Positions 25,542-33,331 of a DNA stretch of 64,000 bases are shown one piece after another. Under the pieces are notes generated by a model. That model was not told the origin of the DNA and did not search any database. It saw only the letters and a list, made by a program, of their open reading frames with translations. A program made the translations under genes and the position numbers. Source of the DNA: Rhizorhapis sp036570425 (GTDB lineage Bacteria > Pseudomonadota > Alphaproteobacteria > Sphingomonadales > Sphingomonadaceae); the NCBI GenBank assembly GCA_036570425.1, contig DATCYF010000009.1, positions 166,542 to 230,541 of the forward strand, written 5' to 3'. Position 1 is the stretch's first letter. The number at the start of each line of letters is the position of its first letter.

Positions 25542-26405
25542 CTAATCTTTCCGCTTCAATGCGTCCGCAAGCGAGACTGTAGCGCTTCCTCTTCGTGCCG
25601 GGCGCGGCTGGCTTACATCAGGCGCCCAGCCACTGAGGTAAATGATGGAGAAAACCTCAGCCGTTTTGCCATCAGGCTCGGCCGCTGCTGCAAAAGCCTC
25701 CGCCGCGCGCGCCAGCGTCCCTCGCAACATTTTCGGCGGCTGGGACATCAGCATGTTTGATGCGCCCATGCCGCGCAGATCGGCCATCAGCGAAAACAAG
25801 CTGGAATAGCGCACCGTCAGGCTGTCTCCGTCTGCCACAGGCATGGCGAATCCCGCGCGGCTCAGCAGGTCGCCAGCCGATCGGACGTCAATCTGCGGAT
25901 GAATGTGCTGGGCAGGCCGATCGGCATCACCGGCCAATAGCGCACTCCGCAACACCGGCAAGCTGCCCGCACCGGCAAAGGCAGCTAGAAACAGCCCGTC
26001 GGGTCGCAGGATGCGCCGGATCAAAATCAGAGCGCCGGGCAAATCATTCACGCTTTCCAACGTGCCGCAGGCTATGATCAGATCAAAGCTGGCGTCGGCA
26101 AAGGGAAGGGCGTCCTCATCAGCCTGAACACCCTTCATTTCGCGGGCATTGGCAAAACCCGGATCGGCACAGACAACCTTCATTCCCTTAGCGGCCAGCC
26201 CGTCGCGCATATACTCGTCAGGACAGCCGATCAGCAAGGCACGCGTGAACTGCCGGGTGACATCCCCAAGCCGGTCGAACAACTCATCCGCCACATAGCG
26301 GTAAAGGAAATCATGGGCGGCAAAATTCCGCGCCGCCCGATCACGGCGCATTCTGCGCAGGCGACGGTCAAAGATTTCGTGGGTGTTTTCTGCAGCATCG
26401 GTCAC
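25542..26405 (-). CDS. SAM-dependent methyltransferase, BioC-like
   Basis: 287 residues from a GTG at 26405. The conserved region begins EIFDRRLRRMRRDRAARNFA, typical of the alphaproteobacterial BioC/NDUFAF5-like group. The SAM-binding fold shows ALLIGCPDEY, CADPGF, DEDALPFADASFDLIIACG and LRPDGLFLAAFAG. The first Gly-rich loop (LLIGCPDEY) departs from the usual GxGxG. It could methylate malonyl-ACP or modify complex I like NDUFAF5; the sequence does not decide. The longer open frame upstream has no homology and overlaps comF. It is divergent from comF with 42 bases between. Confidence 0.85.
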   Translation of the reverse strand: MTDAAENTHEIFDRRLRRMRRDRAARNFAAHDFLYRYVADELFDRLGDVTRQFTRALLIGCPDEYMRDGLAAKGMKVVCADPGFANAREMKGVQADEDALPFADASFDLIIACGTLESVNDLPGALILIRRILRPDGLFLAAFAGAGSLPVLRSALLAGDADRPAQHIHPQIDVRSAGDLLSRAGFAMPVADGDSLTVRYSSLFSLMADLRGMGASNMLMSQPPKMLRGTLARAAEAFAAAAEPDGKTAEVFSIIYLSGWAPDVSQPRPARRGSATVSLADALKRKD

Positions 26406-26447
26406 CGCCGGACTTGTGCAACGCGCGTGGAGATAGGACAAGGCCTT

Positions 26448-27188
26448 ATGAATATTTTGCGCACGTTGGCGGTCCCACTCATCGATTTCGCGCTGCCCCC
26501 GCGCTGCCCCGCTTGTGGCGTTATTGTTAGCGAGAACCACCGCTTTTGCCTTGAGTGCTGGGCGAAGATGGATTTTCTCGGTTCGCCCTGCTGTGAGAGT
26601 TGTGCTTTGCCTTTCCCCTTCGAACAGGCCGGGCCAAGCCATTGCGGCGCCTGCCTCGCCAACCCTCCGGCGCATGATCGCGCGCGGGCGGTGCTGGCTT
26701 ATGGGGACATTGCGCGCACTGTCGCGCTCAAACTCAAATATGCGCGAAAGCAGGGTCTCGCCCGGTTGATCGCGGGACATATGGAGCGGCACGTGCCGCA
26801 GGAGGGCAGGGCCGACATGCTTGTCGTTCCGGTGCCCCTGCATCGCTGGCGGCTCTGGTCGCGTGGCTTCAATCAGGCGGCGCTAATCGCTCGCGCTCTG
26901 GGCGCATCGCTTGAGCTGCCGGTGGAGTTGGAATTGCTGCGCCGGGTGAAACGGACGCCTGCGCTTCGGGGCCTCAACCCATCACAGAGAGCAAAAACGG
27001 TGAGCGGCGCCTTTCGCATTGAACCGAAGGATCGTGCCCGCTTCACTGACAGGACCGTTCTGCTGATCGATGATGTATATACCAGCGGCGCGACGGCGAA
27101 TGGCTGCGCACGGGTGCTGAAACGCGCCGGGGCGGCGCAGGTGCATTTGCTGTGCTGGGCACGGGTCCTACGGGACCAGGTCGATTGA
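26448..27188 (+). CDS. comF: ComF family phosphoribosyltransferase-like protein
   Basis: 246 residues. The N-terminal zinc region has cysteine pairs CPACG, CLECW, CCESC and HCGAC. The C-terminal PRTase domain holds the PRPP loop VLLIDDVYTSGATANGC and the FNQAALIARALG segment. ComF proteins are needed for natural transformation in several bacteria, though their role in many species is unclear. The start at 26448 gives the family start (LRTLAVPLIDFALPPRCPACG); the earlier open frame is not conserved. Confidence 0.9.
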   Translation: MNILRTLAVPLIDFALPPRCPACGVIVSENHRFCLECWAKMDFLGSPCCESCALPFPFEQAGPSHCGACLANPPAHDRARAVLAYGDIARTVALKLKYARKQGLARLIAGHMERHVPQEGRADMLVVPVPLHRWRLWSRGFNQAALIARALGASLELPVELELLRRVKRTPALRGLNPSQRAKTVSGAFRIEPKDRARFTDRTVLLIDDVYTSGATANGCARVLKRAGAAQVHLLCWARVLRDQVD

Positions 27189-27237
27189 CATTCGGCGCCC
27201 CGATGCCAATCTCCGCGAAAAGGAGTGAACAACCATT

Positions 27238-27495
27238 ATGCCCCGTGTGGAAATTTATACCAAGATGATGTGCCCCTATTGCGTGCGTGCCAAGCGGCTG
27301 CTCAGCGAAAAAGGCGTGGAGTATGAAGAATATGATATCACTCTGGGCGGGCCGAAGCGCGCTGAGATGATGGAGCGGGCGAATGGCGGGTACACTGTGC
27401 CGCAGATATTCATAAACGGGCGACATGTTGGTGGGTCCGACGATCTCGCCGCGCTGGATCGTGAGGGCAAGCTGGATTTGCTCCTCAAGCCCTGA
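27238..27495 (+). CDS. grxC: Glutaredoxin 3
   Basis: 85 residues with the dithiol active site CPYC at 12-15 (YTKMMCPYCVRAK), the cis-Pro region GYTVPQIFINGRHVGGSDD that binds glutathione, and normal GrxC length. It reduces disulfides with glutathione in the cytoplasm. It sits 49 bases after comF and 7 bases before the amidase gene, so comF-grxC-amidase-DUF1178 may be one operon. Confidence 0.96.
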   Translation: MPRVEIYTKMMCPYCVRAKRLLSEKGVEYEEYDITLGGPKRAEMMERANGGYTVPQIFINGRHVGGSDDLAALDREGKLDLLLKP

Positions 27496-27502
27496 TCCGT
27501 TG

Positions 27503-28327
27503 ATGCGCACCGCAATTTTCCAGATGACGAGCGGGATCGATCCTGAGCGCAATGCGCAGGCGATGGTGCAGGCGATCCACACTGCAAAGGCGCGCGGCGC
27601 GGATATGCTCTTCACGCCCGAAATGGCTGGCCAGCTTGACCGCGATCGCCCGCGCGCTGCGACGGCTCTGGCTCCAGAGTCGGAGAACATCGTTCTGGCG
27701 CAAGTGCGGGAGGCTGCCGCCGCGGCCGGGCTTTGGGTTCATATAGGCTCGCTCGGGCTCAAGGACGAAGGCGGCAAACGGTGGCGTAACCGCAGCTTCA
27801 TCATCGATGGCGCTGGGGCTATCCGCGCCCGCTATGACAAGATGCATTTGTTTGACGTCGATCTTGAGAGCGAAAGCTGGCGCGAATCATCCATTTATGA
27901 TGCCGGTCAGCATCCCGTAGCGGTTGATACGCCATGGGGACGCATGGGCCTTAGCATTTGTTATGACCTGCGTTTTCCTGATCTTTATCGCGCGCTTACC
28001 AATGCCGGAGCAACTATATTGCTGGTGCCATCAGCCTTCACCGTCCCGACGGGCCAGGCACATTGGCATGTCCTTTTGCGCGCAAGAGCCATAGAGGCTG
28101 GCTGCTTCGTTATCGCTGCCGCCCAGACAGGCAGGCACGAGGACGGGCGGGAAACTTATGGTCATTCATGCGCGGTTGATCCATGGGGTGATATTTTATT
28201 GGATATGGGCGCTGAAATGGGGCTTGCGCTGACCGATATAGAGTTGGAAAGGGTGCCCGACGTGCGTTCGCGCGTTCCGGCGCTGGCAAACCGACGCAGC
28301 ATAGCCAATGAAGTTGATGTAAAATGA
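27503..28327 (+). CDS. Carbon-nitrogen hydrolase (Nit1-type amidase)
   Basis: 274 residues. The nitrilase-superfamily catalytic triad is present: Glu40 in MLFTPEMA, Lys in RYDKMHLFDV and Cys in LSICYDLRFPDLYR. The sequence resembles Nit1/deaminated glutathione amidase, which repairs deaminated glutathione; a glutaredoxin gene just upstream fits a glutathione link. The start at 27503 lies 7 bases after grxC. The end overlaps the DUF1178 gene by 4 bases (ATGA). Confidence 0.92.
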   Translation: MRTAIFQMTSGIDPERNAQAMVQAIHTAKARGADMLFTPEMAGQLDRDRPRAATALAPESENIVLAQVREAAAAAGLWVHIGSLGLKDEGGKRWRNRSFIIDGAGAIRARYDKMHLFDVDLESESWRESSIYDAGQHPVAVDTPWGRMGLSICYDLRFPDLYRALTNAGATILLVPSAFTVPTGQAHWHVLLRARAIEAGCFVIAAAQTGRHEDGRETYGHSCAVDPWGDILLDMGAEMGLALTDIELERVPDVRSRVPALANRRSIANEVDVK

Positions 28328-28845
28328 TCGTATTTGACTTGAAATGCTATGATCGTGGCCATGTTTTTGAAGGTTGGTTCGGATCAAGCGCTGATTATGA
28401 AAAACAACGGGCGAGCGGAATGATAGCTTGTCCCGTTTGCGGCGATACGCAGGTCCGCAAGGCGGTGATGAGCCCTGCCGTTTCAGCCAAATCGAACCAG
28501 CGAGATACGGGCGCTTCGATTCCAACCTCTGAACGCCAGGTGCCCGCCAGCGCTCCGGTTGTTGAGGGGCGTGGAATTGCGCTCAGCAACTCGTCCGCCG
28601 CGGAAATGGTCCGAATGCGCGCGCTGATCTCAGCGCTTGCCGAAACGCAGGCAAAGATACTGGAAAAATCGGAATGGGTCGGCCGGGACTTCGCGGACCG
28701 CGCCCGCGCCATGCATTATGGCGAGGAGAGCCAAAAGCAGATTCACGGAGAAGTGCCCGCCGACGAAGCGCGCGAGCTGTTGGAAGAAGGCATTGAAGTA
28801 GCGCCTTTGCCCCTTCCCTTCGTTCCGCCTGAAGTCCAGAATTGA
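28324..28845 (+). CDS. DUF1178 family zinc-ribbon-like protein
   Basis: 173 residues. The N-terminus IVFDLKCYDRGHVFEGWFGS with C8 and H13, followed by CPVCG near residue 36, forms a likely zinc-binding knuckle. The middle is low-complexity and the C-terminus is acidic and proline-rich (EGIEVAPLPLPFVPPEVQN). DUF1178 is common in alphaproteobacteria beside Nit1-type amidase and glutaredoxin genes; its function is unknown. Its start is coupled to the amidase stop. Confidence 0.92.
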   Translation: MIVFDLKCYDRGHVFEGWFGSSADYEKQRASGMIACPVCGDTQVRKAVMSPAVSAKSNQRDTGASIPTSERQVPASAPVVEGRGIALSNSSAAEMVRMRALISALAETQAKILEKSEWVGRDFADRARAMHYGEESQKQIHGEVPADEARELLEEGIEVAPLPLPFVPPEVQN

Positions 28846-28961
28846 ATTCAGTACTCGCTGGCGCATTTCGTGCAAGGAACCAAGGCGGATATCGCCCGTC
28901 TTTTCATTGACGCGAACGGGCTGCGACAGTATCGCAGGCGGCCAATTGAAAATTTCCTTCG

Positions 28962-29038
28962 GCGCCCGTAGCTCAGCAGGATAGAGCACCAGATTCCTAA
29001 TCTGGGGGCCACAGGTTCGAATCCTGTCGGGCGCACCA
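28962..29038 (+). tRNA. tRNA-Arg(CCT)
   Basis: A 77-base cloverleaf: acceptor GCGCCCG pairs with CGGGCGC, T8-A9, D arm GCTC...GAGC, anticodon stem CCAGA/TCTGG with loop TTCCTAA (anticodon CCT, reading AGG), T arm ACAGG TTCGAAT CCTGT, discriminator A and an encoded CCA. Confidence 0.97.
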
Positions 29039-29170
29039 TTTCCAAGCCTTAAATGGAAAAAGTCCTTCCTGCGCATTACTGTCGTATTTTCCAGGCGCGC
29101 TGAAGCCAAACCGTCTCTCCGGCGTTCATCTCGCATCTTGTTGTCGGTTTAATGGCAAATCAGGAGAAGG

Positions 29171-29377
29171 ATGATGCGCGACAATAGTGGAAGCGGGAAA
29201 GCGAAGAATAACAACCGTGATCCAACGCTCAAGGAGCATGAGGCTGAAGGCGGCCACAAGCCGGTCCGCCAGCCAAGCGGAGAGGAGGCGTCCATCGGCG
29301 GAAATGTTCGTCGACGCGGCGAGGATCCGTCCCCAGATGACAGGAAACGCAGCGAAACGGCAGCGAGCGATACATAA
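29171..29377 (+). CDS. Small hydrophilic protein, unknown function
   Basis: 68 residues starting at ATG 29171 (or 29174) behind a good ribosome site, CAGGAGAAGG. The protein is rich in Gly, Asn, Arg, Lys, Asp and Glu (RDNSGSGKAKNNNRDP to PSPDDRKRSETAASDT), with no hydrophobic stretch, so it is likely disordered. I do not recognise it. Similar disordered small proteins in sphingomonads are often stress-linked, but no EcfG-type site is seen here. The 29378-29658 stretch that follows holds no recognisable gene. Confidence 0.55.
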   Translation: MMRDNSGSGKAKNNNRDPTLKEHEAEGGHKPVRQPSGEEASIGGNVRRRGEDPSPDDRKRSETAASDT

Positions 29378-29658
29378 GCTGCCGTTACCGCAGGGAGCTG
29401 GCTCCTTATCCGTGACGTCAGTTCCTTGGGTTGATTTCGGATGCAAGCGCCAAGCGGAGGCACTCGACCAGCCCCAGACGATCAGCTACTGACTTTTAAT
29501 CAGGTGACTGATGTCGGGAGATCATCAGGCGCTGAGCATGATTTCAGTCATGGCGCATTGTGATGATGGGACATAGTCGCCACGGAGCATAAACCGGACG
29601 TTCCGACTGTCCGGGACTGCTGCGTCACAGGATTGTGTGAGCTGAAGCAGGGATTGCC

Positions 29659-30843
29659 ATGACAGAAGATGCCGTCGTCATCGCCAGCTATGCCCGGACT
29701 CCGATAGGTGGGTTTCAGGGGGATTTGGCCGGGTTGAAGGCCACACAGCTTGGCGCGAGCGCGGTCAGGGCGGCGGTCGAGCGCGCTGGTGTGGATGGGG
29801 AGGCGATTGAAAAGATTTTTATGGGCTGCGTCCTTCCCGCGGGCCTGGGTCAGGCTCCGGCGCGTCAGGCGGCGCTTGGTGCTGGCTTGCCCCAGTCGGT
29901 GGAGGCCACGACCGTAAACAAGATGTGCGGTTCCGGTATGCAAGCCGCAATCATGGCGCACGATGCGATCGTTGCCGGATCGGCGGACATCATTGTCGCT
30001 GGGGGCATGGAGAGCATGACCAATGCGCCCTATGCATTGCCAAAGCATCGATCGGGCGCGCGTATAGGGCATGACCGTGTCATTGATACAATGATGATGG
30101 ACGGACTTGAGGATGCCTATGAACCGGGCAAGGCGATGGGTGTATTTGCAGAGGATGCAGCCCGCATCTATCAGTTTACGCGCGATCAGCAGGATGAATA
30201 CGCCATTCGCTCGCTCGCCCGTGCCAATATGGCGATTTCGAGCGGGGCTTTTGCTCGCGAGATCGTGCCGGTGATCGTGCCCGGTCGCGGCGGCGATATG
30301 CTGGTGGACACCGATGAGCAACCCGGAAAAGCCAGACCGGAAAAGATCGCTTTGTTAAAGCCCGCCTTCGCGGAGGCCGGAACGATTACAGCGGCCAATG
30401 CATCGTCCATATCGGATGGCGCTGCGGCGCTCGTCATGACTCGTGCGAGCGTGGCAAAGAAGCTGGACCTGCCCATTGTGGCCAAGGTTGTTGCACATGC
30501 CGCTCATGCACGGGAGCCCGGCCTTTTTACCACGGCGCCGGTGCCCGCGATCCGCAAGGTTCTGCAGAAGGCGGGGTGGTCGGTGGACGACGTCGATTTG
30601 TTTGAAGTGAACGAAGCCTTTGCGGTAGTTGCCATGATAGCCGCGCAAGAACTGGCTATTCCGGAGAACAGGCTGAACGTAAATGGTGGCGCGACCGCGC
30701 TTGGTCATCCTATCGGTGCAAGCGGCGCACGCATTCTGGCAACATTGCTTGGCGCACTGGAGACGCGCGGATTAAAACGCGGCATCGCCAGCCTCTGCAT
30801 TGGGGGTGGAGAGGCGACGGCGATGGCAGTCGAAGTTGATTGA
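29659..30843 (+). CDS. Acetyl-CoA C-acyltransferase (thiolase)
   Basis: 394 residues. The acyl-enzyme Cys lies in VNKMCGSGMQAA, the catalytic His in ALGHPIGASGAR and the second Cys in SLCIGGGEATAMAVE, so all thiolase residues are present. It resembles biosynthetic or degradative acetyl-CoA acetyltransferase (AtoB/PhaA size). With the SDR and hydratase genes downstream it forms a set able to process short or branched acyl-CoAs, for example in isoleucine or fatty acid breakdown. It starts about 280 bases after the small gene and leads the three-gene cluster. Confidence 0.93.
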   Translation: MTEDAVVIASYARTPIGGFQGDLAGLKATQLGASAVRAAVERAGVDGEAIEKIFMGCVLPAGLGQAPARQAALGAGLPQSVEATTVNKMCGSGMQAAIMAHDAIVAGSADIIVAGGMESMTNAPYALPKHRSGARIGHDRVIDTMMMDGLEDAYEPGKAMGVFAEDAARIYQFTRDQQDEYAIRSLARANMAISSGAFAREIVPVIVPGRGGDMLVDTDEQPGKARPEKIALLKPAFAEAGTITAANASSISDGAAALVMTRASVAKKLDLPIVAKVVAHAAHAREPGLFTTAPVPAIRKVLQKAGWSVDDVDLFEVNEAFAVVAMIAAQELAIPENRLNVNGGATALGHPIGASGARILATLLGALETRGLKRGIASLCIGGGEATAMAVEVD

Positions 30844-30861
30844 ACAGGGAGAAAGAAGAAT

Positions 30862-31623
30862 ATGGAGATGAACGGCGTAGGTGTGATTGTCACGGGCGGA
30901 GCCTCGGGTCTTGGAGGCGCAACCGCGAAGATGCTTGCGGACCGAGGCGCGAAGGTCGCGATCTTCGATCTCAACGAAGAAGTGGGCAAGGCCCATGCAG
31001 AGTCTATTGGCGGTCTTTTCGTCAGGGTGAATGTATCCGACGAGGCCAGCGTAGAGGCCGGATTGGCCGCCGCCGAAGCGGCGCATGGCGTGGCCCGCAT
31101 ATTGGTCAACTGCGCGGGATTGGCTCCGGCAATCAAGACGGTCGGGCGGGACAATACGCCGCATCCGATGGATGTCTACCGCAAGGTGGTTGAGGTCAAT
31201 CTGATCGGTACATTCACCATGATCTCCAGATTCGCGGCGAAACTGGTCGCTGCTGATCCCATCGGGGAGGAGCGCGGGGTAATTATCAACACAGCCTCCG
31301 TCGCGGCCTATGATGGGCAGATAGGACAAGCGGCCTATGCGTCGTCCAAGGGTGGCGTCGTGAGCATGACCTTACCCGTGGCCCGTGATCTCGCCCAGCA
31401 CAAGATAAGGGTTATGACTATAGCGCCCGGCATCTTCCTGACGCCAATGCTGCTGGGTCTGCCGCAGGCTGCGCAGGACAGCCTTGGCACGCAGGTGCCA
31501 CATCCCAGCCGCCTGGGCAAACCTGAGGAATATGCGCAATTGGTGGAAAGCATCATTGCCAACCCAATGCTGAACGGCGATGTGATCCGTCTCGATGGGG
31601 CCATTCGTATGGCGCCTAAATAA
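30862..31623 (+). CDS. SDR-family 3-hydroxyacyl-CoA dehydrogenase-like protein
   Basis: 253 residues. It has the SDR cofactor loop VTGGASGLGGATAKML, the NCAG motif (LVNCAGLAPA), the catalytic Ser in NTASVAAYDG and YASSKGGV, with Tyr and Lys spaced YxxxK. The sequence resembles the HSD17B10/2-methyl-3-hydroxybutyryl-CoA dehydrogenase group, used in isoleucine and branched-chain breakdown. NAD(H) is expected from the Asp in IFDLNEE. It lies 18 bases after the thiolase gene. Confidence 0.9.
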   Translation: MEMNGVGVIVTGGASGLGGATAKMLADRGAKVAIFDLNEEVGKAHAESIGGLFVRVNVSDEASVEAGLAAAEAAHGVARILVNCAGLAPAIKTVGRDNTPHPMDVYRKVVEVNLIGTFTMISRFAAKLVAADPIGEERGVIINTASVAAYDGQIGQAAYASSKGGVVSMTLPVARDLAQHKIRVMTIAPGIFLTPMLLGLPQAAQDSLGTQVPHPSRLGKPEEYAQLVESIIANPMLNGDVIRLDGAIRMAPK

Positions 31624-31665
31624 GACTGGTCACCTGATATTGGCGGGAAGGAATGGGGAGTGTCG

Positions 31666-32454
31666 ATGGCTGAGCCGCTATTGTTTGCCAAAAGAGACGG
31701 CATCGCCACTCTGACCCTCAACCGTCCGGACGTTGGCAACGCCATAAACACCGCCCTCATTGAGGCTCTGGCGCAGGCTTCGGCTCAATGTGAACGTGAC
31801 GCGTCGATCCGCTGCGTGGTACTGACCGGCGCGGGACGACTGTTCTGCGTGGGCGGAGACATTGGCGTGATGCAGACTGCCAGCGACAATGGCGGAGCAG
31901 CCATAGGCCAATTTGCACGCACATTGCATGTGGCGGTGGCGCGGCTGGCGCGTATGAACAAGCCGTTGCTCTGTGTCGTCAATGGTCCGGCGGCGGGTAT
32001 GGGCCTTAGCCTTGCGATCCTGGGTGATGTTGTGTTGGCTGCGAAGTCGGCCCATTTCACGACCGCTTATGGTGCGATCGGCCTTACGCCGGACGGCGGC
32101 ATGACCTGGCTGCTGCCCCGGCTCATCGGCCTCCGGCGCGCGCAGGAGATGATCGTTCTCAACAAGCGCGTCAGCGCAGAGGAGGGAGAAGCCATCGGCC
32201 TCGTGACTCGTATGGTTGACGATGACGAATTAGCGGCAGAATCGTCCAAAATAGCGCTTCGGCTTGCCCATGCGGCGACTGGAGCCATCGGCGGAAGCCG
32301 AAGGTTGCTTCTGGGCAGCTTCGCTAACGATCTTGAACGGCAGTTGGAATGTGAAGCGAAAAGCATTGCAACGGCTTCCGGAGGATTGGAAGGAAGCGAA
32401 GGCATGGCCGCTTTCCTTGGGGGACGGCGGCCGGATTTCACCGGAACGGAATGA
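31666..32454 (+). CDS. Enoyl-CoA hydratase/isomerase family protein
   Basis: 262 residues of the crotonase fold. Oxyanion-hole segments are GRLFCVGGDIG and GPAAGMGLSLA, and GAIGLTPDGGMTWLLPRL marks the active-site loop. In that loop an Asp (PDGG) occupies the place where many hydratases have a catalytic Glu, as in some PaaG-like isomerases, so hydratase activity is not certain. ATG 31666 is chosen with GGGGAG before it; a GTG two codons earlier is possible. It closes the acyl-CoA cluster. Confidence 0.9.
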   Translation: MAEPLLFAKRDGIATLTLNRPDVGNAINTALIEALAQASAQCERDASIRCVVLTGAGRLFCVGGDIGVMQTASDNGGAAIGQFARTLHVAVARLARMNKPLLCVVNGPAAGMGLSLAILGDVVLAAKSAHFTTAYGAIGLTPDGGMTWLLPRLIGLRRAQEMIVLNKRVSAEEGEAIGLVTRMVDDDELAAESSKIALRLAHAATGAIGGSRRLLLGSFANDLERQLECEAKSIATASGGLEGSEGMAAFLGGRRPDFTGTE

Positions 32455-32556
32455 CGAGGGGAAGGCGCGCGCAGGTAAAATGCTGGAACGGAGCCTACTT
32501 CAGGCACGGGATACGGGCCATTGAAGACGCTGCGTTTCCGGTTATGCTCTGATTGG

Positions 32557-32581
32557 GGAACGCTGATTTCCGGTGGGCGTT
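32557..32581 (+). promoter_or_regulatory. EcfG (general stress sigma) type promoter
   Basis: GGAAC, a 16-base spacer and CGTT match the alphaproteobacterial EcfG consensus exactly. The -10 element ends only 8 bases before the ATG of the 32590 gene, so a transcript from here would begin almost at that start codon. Confidence 0.65.
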
Positions 32582-32589
32582 AAAACGGC

Positions 32590-33201
32590 ATGGACGCCAA
32601 ACATATGTTGGATGGATGGAAGTGGTTTCCTGCATTAGGCATCGCAGGGGGTGCCATATTGGCCGGCGTCTTCGCGGGCATGGCACTGGCTGCCTTTGCC
32701 ACCGGAGGGCTGCAGGACCGGCTTCTGCAGCATGAGCCGCAGTCCATAACCGCTTTTCTGGGCAATCCCAACGCGCGCGAGGCTGATTTCATGGCCAGCG
32801 CAGAGGATGAGCATAGTCCGCCTGGTTATGCTGTATATTGCAAGGGCTGCGGGCCAGGCATCCAAGAGCGTATGTGGAGCCGCCATGCCTATGACGTCTA
32901 TGGCGAAATCGCGCCTCCCGAGGAATATGCTCCGTATGAGTATGAGTCACCTTACGGGTCTGACGCCGCATTCAATGCGGCCGAGCCATTATTGGAACCG
33001 ACATATAAGGCCCAGGAGCAACCGCAGGAAATGGTCCTTCACAAGGATGACGCACTTAATGATAAGCCTGTTGCAACGATTGAGCCTGATACAATGGCGC
33101 GGGTGGAACGGATCCGGCGGAATACGCGCGAAAGCATCATCAGGGAGAATGCCGCTGACCGGATCGAAGAGATTTCCGCTGCCTTTCAATATGGCGGTTA
33201 A
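32590..33201 (+). CDS. Single-span membrane protein, unknown function
   Basis: 203 residues. One membrane helix lies near residues 15-40 (GIAGGAILAGVFAGMALAAF). The remainder is acidic and Tyr/Pro-rich in the middle (PPEEYAPYEYESPYG), with a basic helical end (ARVERIRRNTRESIIREN) and two close Cys (CKGCG near 80). I do not recognise a named family. ATG 32590 has no clear ribosome site but lies just past an EcfG-type promoter; the next in-frame ATG (32605) is an alternative. Stress induction is inferred from the promoter only. Confidence 0.75.
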   Translation: MDAKHMLDGWKWFPALGIAGGAILAGVFAGMALAAFATGGLQDRLLQHEPQSITAFLGNPNAREADFMASAEDEHSPPGYAVYCKGCGPGIQERMWSRHAYDVYGEIAPPEEYAPYEYESPYGSDAAFNAAEPLLEPTYKAQEQPQEMVLHKDDALNDKPVATIEPDTMARVERIRRNTRESIIRENAADRIEEISAAFQYGG

Positions 33202-33331
33202 CATGATCGGCGCGCGCGGGCTGTTCTTGCCTATACCTCATTGCCCAAAAATATGTTGCCTGGATAACCCGGTTGCGGACGTCTGTTGAATGCTGCCGCC
33301 GTCAAGCGGCGGAGCCATTATGGGAGCTTGG

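Noticed and set aside
28876..28900. GGAAC-N16-CGTC upstream of tRNA-Arg as an EcfG promoter
   Set aside because: The -10 element has a mismatch and a tRNA is an unlikely stress-sigma target; probably chance.
29548..30321. A 257-codon minus-strand frame opposite the thiolase gene
   Set aside because: His/Arg-rich antisense of a clear thiolase; no domain seen.
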